Source: Isoperla grammatica (Eukaryota > Arthropoda > Insecta > Plecoptera > Perlodidae). Taken from it: DNA of 64,000 bases. Positions within the stretch are counted from its first letter, which is position 1. Each line of letters starts with the position of its first letter. This document shows, one piece after another, positions 22,101 through 31,200 of this stretch. A program made the translations under genes and the position numbers. Location: NCBI GenBank assembly GCA_945910005.1, contig OX246744.1:39880274-39944273 (forward strand), written 5' to 3'. Below the pieces are notes generated by a model. That model did no database searches. It was not told where the DNA came from and saw only the letters and a program-made list of their open reading frames with translations.

Positions 22101-25100
22101 CTAACTGTCCACTTGTCTCCCGCCCCCCTAACTGTTGAGTTGACCCAGCCCTCTCAGCAGCTAGGCGCCAACTGTCCCCTTCTCTCCCACCCCCCTGACT
22201 TTTGAGTTGACCCAGCCCTCTCAGCAGCTAGGCGCCAACTGTCCACTTCTCTCCCGCCCCCCTAACTGTTGAGTTGACCCAGCCCTCTCAGCAGCTAGGC
22301 GCTAACTGTCCACTTCTCTCCCGCCCCCCTAACTGTTGAGTTGACCCAGCCCTCTCAGCAGCTAGGCGCTAACTGTCCACTTCTCTCCCGCCCCCCTAAC
22401 TGTTGAGTTGACCCAGCCCTCTCAGCAGCTAGGCGCTAACTGTCCACTTGTCTCCCGCCCCCCTAACTGTTGAGTTGACCCAGCCCTCTCAGCAGCTAGG
22501 CGCTAACTGTCCACTTCTCGCCCGCCCCCCTAACTGTTGAGTTGACCCAGCCCTCTCAGCAGCTAGGCGCTAACTGTCCACTTGTCTCCCGCCCCCCTAA
22601 CTGTTGAGTTGACCCAGCCCTCTCAGCAGCTAGGCGCCAACTGTCCACTTGTCTCCCGCCCCCCTAACTGTGAGTTGACCCAGCCCTCTCAACAGCTGGG
22701 CGCTAACTGTCCACTTGTCTCCCGCCCCCCTAACTGTTGAGTTGACCCAGCCCTCTCAGCAGCTAGGCGCCAACTGTCCACTTCTCTCCCGCCCCCCTAA
22801 CTGTGAGTTGACCCAGCCCTCTCAGCAGCTAGGCGCTAACTGTCCACTTGTCTCCCGCCCCCCTAACTGTGGAGTTGACCCGGCCCTCTCAACAGTTAGG
22901 CGCCAACTGTCCACTTGTCTCCCGCCCCCCTGACTGTTGAGTTGACCCAGCCCTCTCAGCAGCTAGGCGCCAACTGTCCACTTCTCTCCCGCCCCCCTAA
23001 CTGTTGAGTTGACCCAGCCCTCTCAGCAGCTAGGCGCCAACTGTCCACTTCTCTCCCGCCTCCCTAACTGTTGAGTTGACCCAGCCCTCTCAGCAGCTAG
23101 GCGCCAACTGTCCACTTCCCTCCCACCCCCCTAACTGTTGAGTTGACCCAGCCCTCTCAGCAGCTAGGCGCCAACTGTCCACTTCCCTCCCACCCCCCTA
23201 ACTGTTGAGTTGACCCAGCCCTCTCAGCAGCTAGGCGCCAACTGTCCACTTGTCTCCCGCCCCCCTAACTGTTGAGTTGACCCAGCCCTCTCAGCAGCTG
23301 GGCGCTAACTGTCCACTTCTCTCCCGCCCCCCTAACTGTTGAGTTGACCCAGCCCTCTCAGCAGCTGGGCGCCAACTGTCCCCTTCTCTCCCGCCCCCCT
23401 AACTGTTGAGTTGACCCAGCCCTCTCAGCAGCTAGGCGCTAACTGTCCACTTCTCTCCCGCCCCCCTAACTGTTGAGTTGACCCAGCCCTCTCAGCAGCT
23501 AGGCGCTAACTGTCCACTTCTCTCCCGCCCCCCTAACTGTTGAGTTGACCCAGCCCTCTCAGCAGCTAGGCGCTAACTGTCCACTTGTCTCCCGCCCCCC
23601 TAACTGTTGAGTTGACCCAGCCCTCTCAGCAGCTGGGCGCCAACTGTCCACTTCTCTCCCGCCCCCCTAACTGTTGAGTTGACCCAGCCCTCTCAGCAGC
23701 AAGGCGCCAACTGTCCACTTCTCTCCCGCCCCCCTAACTGTTGAGTTGACCCAGCCCTCTCAGCAGCTAGGCGCTAACTGTCCACTTCTCTCCCGCCCCC
23801 CTAACTGTTGAGTTGACCCAGCCCTCTCAGCAGCTGGGCGCCAACTGTCCACTTCTCTCCCGCCCCCCTGACTGTTGAGTTGACCCAGCCCTCTCAGCAG
23901 CTAGGCGCTAACTGTCCACTTCTCTCCCGCCCCCCTGACTGTTGAGTTGACCCAGCCCTCTCAGCAGCTGGGCGCCAACTGTCCACTTGTCTCCCACCCC
24001 CCTCACTGTTGAGGTGACCCAGCCCTCTCAGCAGCTAGGCGCCAACTGTCCACTTGTCTCCCACCCCCCTCACTGTTGAGGTGACCCAGCCCTCTCAGCA
24101 GCTAGGCGCCAACTGTCCACTTGTCTCCCACCCCCCTCACTGTTGAGGTGACCCAGCCCTCTCAGCAGCTAGGCGCCAACTGTCCACTTGTCTCCCACCC
24201 CCCTCACTGTTGAGTTGACCCAGCCCTCTCAGCAGCTAGGCGTTAACTGTCCACTTGTCTCCCACCCCCCTCACTGTTGAGGTGACCCAGCCCTCTCAGC
24301 AGCTAGGCGCCAACTGTCCACTTGTCTCCCACCCCCCTCACTGTTGAGGTGACCCAGCCCTCTCAGCAGCTAGGCGCCAACTGTCCACTTGTCTCCCACC
24401 CCCCTCACTGTTGAGGTGACCCAGCCCTCTCAGCAGCTAGGCGCCAACTGTCCACTTGTCTCCCACCCCCCTCACTGTTGAGTTGACCCAGCCCTCTCAG
24501 CAGCTAGGCGCTAACTGTCCACTTCTCTCCCGCCCCCCTAACTGTTGAGTTGACCCAGCCCTCTCAGCAGCTAGGCGCCAACTGTCCACTTCTCTCCCGC
24601 CCCCCTAACTGTTGAGTTGACCCAGCCCTCTCAGCAGCTAGGCGCCAACTGTCCACTTGTCTCCCGCCCCCCTAACTGTTGAGGTGACCCAGCCCTCTCA
24701 GCAGCTAGGCGCCAACTGTCCACTTCTCTCCCGCCCCCCTAACTGTTGAGTTGACCCAGCCCTCTCAGCAGCTAGGCGCCAACTGTCCACTTCTCTCCCG
24801 CCCCCCTAACTGTTGAGTTGACCCAGCCCTCTCAGCAGCTAGGCGCCAACTGTCCACTTCTCTCCCGCCCCCCTAACTGTTGAGTTGACCCAGCCCTCTC
24901 AGCAGCTAGGCGCCAACTGTCCACTTCTCTCCCGCCCCCCTAACTGTTGAGTTGACCCAGCCCTCTCAGCAGCTAGGCGCCAACTGTCCACTTGTCTCCC
25001 GCCCCCCTAACTGTTGAGTTGACCCAGCCCTCTCAGCAGCTAGGCGCTAACTGTCCACTTCTCTCCCGCCCCCCTAACTGTGAGTTGACCCAGCCCTCTC

Positions 25101-26524
25101 AGCAGCTAGGCGCTAACTGTCCACTTGTCTCCCACCCCCCTAACTGTTGAGTTGACCCAGCCCTCTCAGCAGCTAGGCGCTAACTGTCCACTTCTCTCCC
25201 GCCCCCCTAACTGTTGAGTTGACCCAGCCCTCTCAGCAGCTAGGCGCCAACTGTCCACTTCTCTCCCGCCCCCCTAACTGTTGAGTTGACCCAGCCCTCT
25301 CAGCAGCTAGGCGCCAACTGTCCACTTGTCTCCCACCCCCCTCACTGTTGAGTTGACCCAGCCCTCTCAGCAGCTAGGCGCCAACTGTCCACTTGTCTCC
25401 CGCCCCCCTAACTGTTGAGGTGACCCAGCCCTCTCAGCAGCTAGGCGCCAACTGTCCACTTCTCTCCCGCCCCCCTAACTGTTGAGTTGACCCAGCCCTC
25501 TCAGCAGCTAGGCGCCAACTGTCCACTTCTGTCCCACCCCCCTAACTGTTGAGTTGACCCAGCCCTCTCAGCAGCTAGGCGCCAACTGTCCACTTCTCTC
25601 CCGCCCCCCTAAGTGTTGAGTTGACCCAGCCCTCTCAGCAGCTAGGCGCCAACTGTCCACTTCTCTCCCGCCCCCCTAACTGTTGAGTTGACCCAGCCCT
25701 CTCAGCAGCTAGGCGCCAACTGTCCACTTGTCTCCCGCCCCCCTAACTGTTGAGTTGACCCAGCCCTCTCAGCAGCTAGGCGCTAACTGTCTACTTCTCT
25801 CCCGCCCCCCTAACTGTTGAGTTGACCCAGCCCTCTCAGCAGCTAGGCGCTAACTGTCTACTTCTCTCCCGCCCCCCTAACTGTTGAGTTGACCCAGCCC
25901 TCTCAGCAGCTAGGCGCCAACTGTCCACTTCTCTCCCGCCCCCCTGACTGTTGAGTTGACCCAGCCCTCTCAGCAGCTAGGCGCTAACTGTCTACTTCTC
26001 TCCCGCCCCCCCTAACTGTTGAGTTGACCCAGCCCTCTCAGCAGCTAGGCGCCAACACACGGTTTTGCGCCAAAATATCCACATGCATCATCCACAGCCA
26101 CTTTATCATCACCGTCAAAATCATATAATATTGTATTTTTCGCCAAATCCTAACTTACCCTGCTCGCGAGGCAGGTCACTTTTTTGGTGATGGGGTCATT
26201 AAACCGGGTTACTATGGCATAGTTGCCGAACGCACTGGAGTGACCTGCTGCTGATCGGGTTTGGTTTGCAGACTGACAGATTGCTCTGGTGAGGTAAACG
26301 TGAGTGGCTAATATGTACCCTGTTCCCGGTAGAATACAGAATATAACAAATGCGATTATGTTCTAGGGGCATTTTTTTTTTATCCATTTGAACCGGATAT
26401 ATTGTTTCAATTTTATGATGCACATGAATATTATATTGTGAAATTGCATTAATCAAACACGTTTTTTCAGATATCCAACACTGCCTATAAAATGTTGGCT
26501 ACAATTGAGTCTTCGGTCAAATAA
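3654..26524 (+). CDS. Odorant receptor gene, left arm (six visible exons, 5' exon missing)
   Basis: Insect odorant receptors are seven-helix, inverted-topology ligand-gated channel subunits that assemble with Orco in olfactory neuron membranes. Six exons join in phase: 3654-4158, 5001-5654, 7287-7386, 8774-8878, 17227-17382 and 26471-26524, all with GT-AG borders. They encode about 520 residues, longer than the usual 380-450 because exon B carries a roughly 120-residue acidic cytoplasmic insertion. Family assignment rests on exon E: YNCDW, then [15 protein letters not shown], then PLSVENF, the classic 7tm_6 C-terminal signature. No stops or frameshifts are seen in the joined exons. Introns are heavily invaded by arrays and transposons. 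The N-terminal exon was not found. The gene converges on a paralogue at 40205-62191. Ligand unknown. It is not Orco, whose C-terminus differs. Confidence 0.85.
4330..4787. mobile_element. MITE in OR intron A-B (left arm only)
   Basis: Terminal inverted repeats of about 25 bp (AGGTTTGTTCGCCCGACGTA at the left end, its reverse complement at the right) enclose 458 bp, with a possible 3-bp direct repeat AAG on each side. Near 4550 an ATG opens a short frame that runs to a GTAAGT donor-like site, possibly the leftover first exon of a DNA transposon gene. The right-arm intron is only 381 bp and lacks the element, so it inserted after the arms separated. Confidence 0.7.
5001..5654 (+). CDS. OR left, exon B (TM4 and long acidic cytoplasmic loop)
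   Basis: Acceptor TTTTCAG and donor AAA|GTACGT. The exon codes [17 protein letters not shown], the post-TM3 loop with the usual S-P-x-Y pattern, then TM4 (about [19 protein letters not shown]), then [11 protein letters not shown] long acidic low-complexity loop follows ([43 protein letters not shown]) before returning to family sequence at [10 protein letters not shown]. This loop is roughly 120 residues longer than in an average OR. The open frame continues 30 nt past the donor to TAA, but splicing restores the next family segment in phase. Confidence 0.85.
5655..6311. other. OR intron B-C, left, unique part
   Basis: Intronic sequence with no gene. A second short copy of the SINE-A 3' end (TACTGAGTAGGTAGACTCTA) occurs near 6260-6285, upstream of the nested SINEs. 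Confidence 0.5.
6396..6561 (+). repeat. 20-bp tandem array of a tRNA-like A-box segment
   Basis: Eight units of about 20 bp (GTAGGTGGCTCGTTGGTCCA), starting near 6401 and spaced 20 bp apart with one 22-bp variant, lie directly before the SINE-A head. Each unit includes TGGTCCAGTAGG, which fits the RNA polymerase III A-box pattern (TRGYNNARNNG). The true head follows as TGGTCCAGTGG. Confidence 0.8.
6552..6975 (+). mobile_element. SINE-A, tRNA-derived short interspersed element
   Basis: The head contains an A box (TGGTCCAGTGG) and a B box (GAGTTCAAATCC) at tRNA-like spacing, with a degenerate anticodon-stem region between them (CTGC/GCAG). The body runs through CGCTCACTCGTCGATGG to TTACTGAGTGGGTAGACTCT and a TATTTATTTATTTAT tail. 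Truncated minus-strand copies lie at 27058-27412 and 35548-35782. It is not a functional tRNA gene because the acceptor stem does not pair. Confidence 0.75.
7287..7386 (+). CDS. OR left, exon C (end of cytoplasmic loop, TM5)
   Basis: Acceptor CCCACAG and donor AAT|GTAAGT. The first base completes a split Asn codon. The exon encodes [17 protein letters not shown] followed by a hydrophobic helix, matching the OR pattern after the histidine-containing loop. It is only about 73% identical to its right-arm partner at the DNA level, and most differences change residues. Confidence 0.85.
7608..7935 (+). repeat. (CCCTCT)n microsatellite in OR intron C-D
   Basis: About 40 near-perfect CCCTCT hexamers (to about 7848), then a degenerate CT-rich tail with TCTCACACTC variants. 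Right intron C-D has no equivalent. Long minus-strand Glu-Gly frames across it are repeat artefacts. Confidence 0.95.
7936..8773. other. OR intron C-D, left, remainder
   Basis: AT-rich intronic sequence with CAAT-type simple repeats around 8560-8630 and a CT-rich stretch before the exon D acceptor. No coding signal is recognised. A small frame at 7959-8198 lacks any family resemblance. Confidence 0.5.
8774..8878 (+). CDS. OR left, exon D (TM6 region)
   Basis: Acceptor TTTTCCAG and donor CTG|GTAAGA, phase 0 on both sides, 35 codons. It encodes [11 protein letters not shown] and then [18 protein letters not shown], the OR segment immediately before the conserved tail: FLYxYxxNxLT is a family landmark. 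Its right-arm partner (46077-46181) is about 80% identical. Confidence 0.85.
9024..9311 (+). repeat. 95-bp exon-head array, block 1 (left arm)
   Basis: Three copies of the 95-bp unit. The first acceptor is preceded by unique intron sequence (CACACATACTCCCATGTTACAG region), so this copy shows the ancestral intron-exon border from which the unit was built. The block is cut at 9311 by a hAT element. Confidence 0.9.
9312..10741. mobile_element. Non-autonomous hAT element inside the 95-bp array
   Basis: The ends are CAGTGGCGGACTGG and its imperfect inverse CCAGTCCGCCTCTG. An exact 8-bp target duplication CTCCCATG lies at 9304-9311 and 10742-10749, the hallmark of hAT insertion, and is part of the array unit. 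No transposase is seen. The interior is built of repeats: three copies of a segment starting GTTCACAGTTCA (near 9603, 9770 and 10527) and two copies of a GC-rich CCTCCGGCGGC-containing segment (near 10330 and 10635). The right-arm array lacks it. Confidence 0.9.
10742..11886 (+). repeat. 95-bp exon-head array, block 2 (left arm)
   Basis: About 12 further 95-bp units between the hAT and BEL insertions. Each has acceptor TGTTACAG, then 69 nt matching the start of exon E (A-[DA][21 protein letters not shown]), then 26-27 bp of intron-end sequence (ATGCTCATGATACTCCCA). Some acceptors precede TGTGAGCGAGG variants. Confidence 0.9.
11887..12156 (-). repeat. BEL 3' LTR (element orientation)
   Basis: 270 bp, base-for-base the same as the other LTR as far as I can see by eye. 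It borders target duplication ACTGC on its left. Confidence 0.93.
12250..13344 (-). pseudogene. BEL/Pao integrase with one in-frame stop
   Basis: Read right to left, it has a zinc-binding CGKCVRC motif, then the DDE core: IGVDLAGP (first Asp), [10 protein letters not shown] (second Asp) and [12 protein letters not shown] (catalytic Glu), and then the Pao-type C-terminal domain ([25 protein letters not shown]). One TGA near 12560-12567 interrupts the frame between the core and the C-terminal domain. The start overlaps the end of the Gag-protease frame by about 55 nt in a different frame, which marks the internal deletion. Not expected to be active alone. Confidence 0.88.
13290..15392 (-). CDS. 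BEL/Pao Gag-protease polyprotein (700 aa), truncated pol
   Basis: Intact 700-codon frame. The N-terminal half has coiled-coil-like charged sequence and the BEL Gag core ([12 protein letters not shown], then [11 protein letters not shown]1759 type). Three CCHC/CC-type zinc knuckles lie at about residues 360-425 ([35 protein letters not shown]). An aspartic protease domain starts near residue 470 with the active-site motif LIDSGSQHS. The BEL-typical GWTLMG motif lies near residue 608. The frame ends soon after the start of the pol linker (RYVVCLPW), where reverse transcriptase should begin but is deleted. Confidence 0.9.
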   Translation of the reverse strand: MWMIMDRLKKMRAPGRASFTRTLHETEKELAEESLDVNSLALKLEKIERTMNDLRKLDLKYLESLLDAECSDEDYAAESAVIERYEDQLAEVRCMINRTLVQAQARKISATTVDQDPDSRSNGPRRFKLPKIELKQFNGELTEWLGFWSQFQKIHEDSTIDDNDKFQYLVQSMVLGTRPRELVDSYPQSAQNYPKVISALKERYGNEELLIEVYVRELLKLVINNVSYKGSSPLSCIFDQIEGQIRSLETLGLTNDKCAALLFPLVESSLPDDILRAWLRSASSAKGAIHGGAHENRLTCLMEFLRREVGSEERIRLAKSGFGKVSKENKNGNKLNNNVPVDSVPTASGLLNGDNVKCVFCEKQHESRDCIHAQDMSIADKKVKLTKFRRCYICFRPNHVARKCKTFVKCSLCSKKHLILMCPELPSHQTTPTPNSEGKVVQMSNQICTSDIVLQTLAVNIVANGKERTVRALIDSGSQHSYILNSTADQLGLIPCSHETKVHSLFGGTHTAPEYHGRFKLLLKQLSGKLDVSIDVLGQSKICGKIPRVAKGKWMKQLKRNHIWVTDIGSGVPDIELLIGADVYGTLLTGKLIHLNNGLTAVETTLGWTLMGRIKKDSLEDPAVGMLVTTMKISDASIAELWELESIGIRDPIETLTKEEARIATKEHFLKTVSRTENSRYVVCLPWIDDHPPLSTQWEN
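15423..15692 (-). repeat. BEL 5' LTR (element orientation)
   Basis: 270-bp partner of the LTR at 11887. It borders target duplication ACTGC on its right and continues into the 95-bp array. Confidence 0.93.
15693..17226 (+). repeat. 95-bp exon-head array, block 3 (left arm)
   Basis: About 16 copies leading to the true exon E acceptor (TGTTACAG at 17219-17226). Variants include GGTGGAAGC with a base lost, TGACTGGAAG, and TCTACTTCCA in place of ATACTCCCA. Blocks 1-3 together make about 31 left-arm copies against about 33 in the uninterrupted right-arm array. Confidence 0.9.
17227..17382 (+). CDS. OR left, exon E (conserved OR tail, TM7)
   Basis: Acceptor TGTTACAG and donor CAG|GTGAGA, 52 codons, phase 0. 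It encodes [31 protein letters not shown] and PLSVENFGQ. The WLE...F+RSL...M+R...RP pattern plus P-L-S-x-E-x-F is diagnostic of 7tm_6. Its first 69 nt are the coding part of the 95-bp repeat. It is about 98% identical to the right-arm exon, unlike exons C and D. Confidence 0.93.
17383..18690. other. OR intron E-F, left, before the minisatellite
   Basis: Intronic sequence mirrored almost base for base at 41340-42637. A small foldback (CTTTCGTTAACCTCG near 18170, inverted near 18260) may be a MITE. At 18378-18690 a frame is shared with the right arm, and ATGTCCG|GTAAGT near 18617 looks like a tiny first exon with donor. Non-coding flanks are equally conserved, so I do not call a gene. Confidence 0.45.
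18691..26056 (+). repeat. 67-bp minisatellite, about 110 copies (left arm)
   Basis: Unit of 67 bp containing TTGAGTTGACCCAGCCCTCT, CAGCAGCTAGGCGCCAACTG and a C-rich end (CTCCCGCCCCCCTAA). Copies differ at few sites (CTAGG/CTGGG, GCCAAC/GCTAAC, TTCTCT/TTGTCT, CTAACT/CTGACT/CTCACT). Higher-order blocks are visible, for example runs of the CACCCCCCTCACTGTTGAGG variant at 23990-24480. It fills most of the last intron of the OR gene. The right arm has only about 10 copies. Confidence 0.95.
26471..26524 (+). CDS. OR left, terminal exon F with stop
   Basis: Acceptor GTTTTTTCAG and 17 codons plus TAA, encoding [17 protein letters not shown]. This completes the OR C-terminus after FGQ, in place of the usual L-x-x-x-Y-S-x-x-x-L-L tail. 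Exon E ends in phase 0 and this frame continues in phase 0. The right copy differs at two bases and keeps the frame. Its distance of 9 kb from exon E is due to the minisatellite. Confidence 0.75.
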   Translation: MSNTAYKMLATIESSVK

Positions 26525-26563
26525 TCGGCCGAGAGTAGTCAAGCTTTAAGATGAAGATTGCTG

Positions 26564-26569
26564 AATAAA
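26564..26569 (+). promoter_or_regulatory. Polyadenylation signal of left OR gene
   Basis: AATAAA, 40 nt after the TAA of exon F. The equivalent hexamer is conserved in the right arm. Confidence 0.6.
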
Positions 26570-26855
26570 CTCATTTGATGCTTAAGCCAGATTTATGGAA
26601 GATAATTTGTGGTTTACAAAAAGATTATTTTTAAATATTTTTTCTAAGAGCTGTCAAGGAGCTTGAACCAATTTTGGCCACTGAGGTATTTGTAAAGACA
26701 ATTTGTGTGTAGTTTGTTCAAGAGGCTTGTGCAAGAAATTGTTGTAAACTTTTGTAACCCTTAATGTATGATATTTTTTCGGCTCGAAAAGATGCAATTG
26801 AATTTGCAACATATCACATCGATAATTTCACTTCATGACCGTAAACAAACAACAA

Positions 26856-27020
26856 ATGATTAGCACTGTACTTTGACAGTTATCTCTTAAGGTAAATATG
26901 TAAGTTCCATTAAAAGCACTATTCATGGTAGTCAGACGATTAGCACTGTACTTTGACAGTTATCTCTTAAAGTAAATATGTAAGTTCCATTAAAAGCACT
27001 ATTCATGGTAGTCAGACGAT
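26856..27020. repeat. 80-bp tandem repeat, two copies (left arm)
   Basis: Two 80-bp units beginning GATTAGCACTGTACTTTGAC. The right arm has four and a part (39541-39870). Left copies are interrupted downstream by SINE-A. Confidence 0.85.
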
Positions 27021-27057
27021 TAACACAGTTGAATAAAATAAACATAAAAAATAAATT

Positions 27058-27412
27058 AGCATTTAGAGTCTACCCACTCAGTAACTAAACTGATTTGCAG
27101 TGGGGGACTTTAATTTAAAGTTACTAAACCAACCCTGTAGGCTTCAAACACCATCGACGAGTGAGCGATCGATATTTCAAATACAAAACATATGAATCAG
27201 TGATTGGACAGTGCGAACACCTGCGGACAAATGCCAGAATCAAAAAGGCCGATTCAGAACAACTTTGAATTTATTGAGTGCTTCGTTGCTAGGACGGCTC
27301 CAAAGTCACCGTTTACTTCTTCCTAAGCCAAGAAGTAAGGGAATTGAATACACATTAGAAGTGAAAAAACTTCTGCCTGAAGCGGGATTTAAACCAGGGA
27401 CCTTCTGCATTG
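27058..27412 (-). mobile_element. SINE-A copy, minus strand (left arm only)
   Basis: Matches the SINE-A body from TAGAGTCTACCCACTCAGTA to the B-box region (GGATTTAAACC, inverse of GGTTTAAATCC) and the anticodon arm (CTTCTGCATTGAAT). The A box is lost. The right arm lacks it at the mirrored position, so it inserted after the arms formed. Confidence 0.75.
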
Positions 27413-27679
27413 AATCTCAATATCTCTTGAATTAAATATGTAAATTACCTTAAAAGCACTTTTCCTGTTTAGCCAATAATCACAACTTATTGACATAAAC
27501 CTTTTGATATTAGTTACATTTTTATCATTAATTACTTACGCCAAGTTGGTGTCTCATTGTATTTTAGATTTAGAAGACAAGCGTATTATAAACCTCTCTT
27601 CTGAAGCTACTTCGCTCGTTTAGCTAACTTAATACATATATGTGTAGTGAGTTTATCAAGTCCTAGCTTATCAAAATAC

Positions 27680-27960
27680 AACGATACAAGTGGCTCGGCG
27701 GTAAGACGCAAGACTTTAATTCGGGAGGTCACCGGTTCGATTCCGGCCACCGGCTGTTCTGACCAAAGGTTTTCGTCAAGATTTTCCTCAGTCGTAAAGG
27801 CGAGTGCTGGGACTGAGTCAACTTATCAAACATACCATCCGAACTATCTAAACACCCTCATGTACCTAGTTAGTCACCTGAAGAGGGGCACATCAGGTAA
27901 ACGTGTTGTGTACGCTATAGCTGGGATCCCCACAAAACATTATTGTTATTATCATACATG
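27680..27960 (+). mobile_element. SINE-B copy, tRNA-derived (left arm)
   Basis: A box TGGCTCGGCGG and perfect B box GGTTCGATTCC at tRNA-like spacing (27690-27760). The body contains CCTGAAGAGGGGCACATCAG and ends near GGGATCCCCACAAAACATTA. The mirror copy is at 39020-39305. A more diverged one lies at 60020-60270. Confidence 0.8.
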
Positions 27961-28162
27961 TAATTCTATGTTTGTGCTTTTTGTGGTCTGCCTTGGTACG
28001 TGTTATGAGTTTATATTACTATAGCTTGAGATGTTATTAATAAATTCAATTATATCAGTATTAATTTTAGTTTTAAATTGTAATGTATGCGCACTTGAAC
28101 AGGGATTCCAACGAAGATTTTATTATTATTGTTATTTATATCAAAAAATAATAATAATAATA

Positions 28163-28164
28163 AC

Positions 28165-28212
<48 letters not shown>

Positions 28213-28218
28213 CATTAT
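28163..28218. repeat. (TAT)n microsatellite
   Basis: About 17 TAT triplets. Its mirror is (AAT)n at 38756-38812. It follows a sequence resembling another SINE 3' end (AGGGATTCCAACGAAG). Confidence 0.9.
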
Positions 28219-29034
28219 TTTGACTATCAAAATACATTCTGCTTATGTTTGTGCAATGTGTGGTCTGTATTGGTATGTGTTATGTCTTTCTATTAGTATA
28301 TTTAGATATGTATTAATAAAATAAATCAGTTTTCATTATAATTATAAACTATAATCTACACCACATTGAGATTCTTTATCAAGGCCCGAATACACAGTCG
28401 GGTTCAGTATAGAATTTGTTAATGTTTGGTATTGAGTTTGTCCTTTTTATGGAAAATGATATTTAATACAACAATTCCATAGCAACTTATATTGTACTTC
28501 ACTGTACACTTGACTGTGCATACGGCCATTAGTTCCTCGTTGATCACTCATACACACACACATTAATTGCATAAATCTAAAATTAACGTTCCGAGCAAAA
28601 CATTGTTTAGCTGTATTCCAAACAGTCCTGATAAATAATGCAGTAGAGTGCGTTACCACTCGTGTTGCATGACAGAAAGTAGAACGCACTACAAGCCTTC
28701 CTCTAATGTTTTATTTTATATCAGTAGTAGGGGGGGAGGGGGGGTACAATCCGCCGGCCGTATCTCTGTAAACATTAAAAATATAAATAACCTTGATAAT
28801 AATATAAATAAATACGATGATTGCGGTTCGATTGCGTTAATTTTGGAAGGAATATCTATAATGGTTTTCATATAAATAAATAATTAGTTATAAGAGTGCA
28901 AAATGTCTCCGAGCGGGAGCTCTGTGAGGTCTGTCATGTTCAATTAATGTATCCGGCGTGCATTGTTTGTTAACAAGTGTTGCGTATGCTTTGTATTCTG
29001 CGGCTCGATCCTCGCCGAGAGAGAGAGAGAGAGG

Positions 29035-29927
29035 AAGAGAGAGATTGATTGATTGATTGATTAATTGATTGATCAATGTCTTTATTGATGGCGGGATTAA
29101 TGCCTGTGAGGCATTCTCTTCCATCCAACCATTTTTAAATACATGAACATAGATATTAACATAATAATATAGGCACAAAATTATTGATTTTTTTAATCCT
29201 AGAAAGATGAAACATCGAACATGTATGAATATTGAATATAAAATAAACTTAAATGTAATCATGTTAGACACAATATGTAATAATATAAGTAATAACACAC
29301 ATTGAGAGTTATAATAATATTATAAAAAACAATAATAATGATAGTGTTAATAATAATAATAATACTATATGTATTATGTATTTATTAATTGACTTATTAT
29401 CAATTAACTTAATTATTAATTAACTTAATTATTAATTAACTTATTCATCAATTAAATTAATTTTAATTAAATAAATATCAATTAATTAATTAATTAGATT
29501 CATTAGCCTCATTCACTAAAGTAAAAAACATGTGCGCACATGTGCAATAATATATGATTAATATTTAATACTTTTATCAATAAATATCAGAATACATCAG
29601 AAAGTGGAAAAAAAAAAAAAAAAACTTAAAAACAAAAAACTAAAATAAAATAATGTAAAAATATCGCATTCATCCGTCCCATTCACACGGTTTCGCGAGG
29701 GTAAATGAGATTATTCAGTATTCAATCATCTAGAGTGTCTAGGCTAATGGGCTACTTTAATGTCGCTGATATTTTTAATGGTGTAAATAGTAATTGTAAG
29801 TTTTACTCTTGAAAGAGTAGTAGCAATGTTGACAGGCGTCCCTGATGCTGGTCGGGAGAGCATTCCAGGTTCGAATCGCGTGTATAGTGAAAGAGTGGTC
29901 AAGTAAATTAGTTCTGTGGGGGAGAGA

Positions 29928-29930
<3 letters not shown>
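29035..29930. mobile_element. Left-arm-only insertion in a (GA)n tract, probably retroelement fragment
   Basis: The right arm passes directly from (CT)n to CGGCGGGGATCGAGCCG, whereas the left arm has about 0.9 kb extra here. The insert starts with GATT repeats, contains AATGTCTTTATTGATGGCGG, AT-rich sequence and an A-run, and ends in GGTCGGGAGAGCATTCCAGG before (GA)n. This resembles a LINE 3' part, but I see no reverse transcriptase motif. Confidence 0.45.
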
Positions 29931-30222
<292 letters not shown>

Positions 30223-30525
30223 CTCCGGCCGGCTTCCAGCTACGGTTTAATTTCTCACGCGCTCTATGTAACAGGAAGAATAAACTAATTAGTACCAAGA
30301 AGAGAGGTTGTCTACAGGGAAATAGAAAGCAGTACTGAAAGAGCATCCATCTACACTGTAACTAAAGTAAACGTGCGTTATGTGTTACGGTAAAGTTATA
30401 GAATTAGGAGAAGGTGGTGTACTAGGCCTATCACGTGTTGATTTCTTTGACATTGGTGTAGATCCGACTGACAAACAGCGAATATTCTACTGGACCAACG
30501 CCGAATCATTTTCCGCGTAATACAC

Positions 30526-31200
30526 GGGTTAGTTTAGGTTGAGTTAGGTTTGGCTAGGTAAGGTTAGGTTAGGTTAGGTTAGGTTAGGTTAGGTTAGGTT
30601 AGGTTAGGTTAGGTTAGGTTAGGTTAGGTTAGGTTTGGTTAGGTTTGGTTAGGTTAGGTTAGGTTAGGTTAGGTTAGGTTAGGTTAGGTTAGGTTAGGTT
30701 AGGTTAGATTAGGTTAGGTTAGGTTAGGTTAGGCTAGGTTAGGTTAGGTTAGGTTAGGTTAGGTTAGGTTAGGTTAGGTTAGGTTAGGTTAGGTTAGGTT
30801 AGGTTAGGTTAGGTTAAGTTAGGTTAGGTTAGGTTAGGTTAGGTTAGGTTAGGTTAGGTTAGGTTAGGTTAGGTTAGGTAAGGTTAGGTTAGGTTAGGTT
30901 AGGTTAGGTTAGGTTAGGCTAGGTTAGGTTAGGTAAGGTTAGCTTAAGTTAGGTTAGGTTAGGTTAGGTTAGGTTAGGTTAGGTTGGGTTAGGTTTGGTT
31001 AGGTTAGGTTAGGTTAGGTTAGGTAAGGTTAGGTTAGGTTAGGTTAGGTTAGTTTAGGTTAGGTTAGGTTAGGTTAGGTTAGGTTAGGTTAGGTTAGGTA
31101 AGGTTAGTATGTTAGGTTAGGTAAGGTTAGGTTAGGTTGGGTTAGGTTAGGCTAGGTTAGGTTAGGTTAGGTTAGGTTAGGTTAGGTTAGGTTAGTTAGG
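30526..31200 (+). repeat. (TTAGG)n array 1, interstitial telomere-type repeat
   Basis: About 135 pentamers with scattered variants (TTTGG, TAAGG, TTAAG). TTAGG is the ancestral arthropod telomere repeat. The array is bordered by MITE-type sequence on both sides. Confidence 0.95.

Noticed and set aside
27680..27760. Functional tRNA gene suggested by good A and B boxes
   Set aside because: No pairing acceptor stem, and the sequence continues into a SINE body that is repeated at 39020-39305 and 60020-60270.
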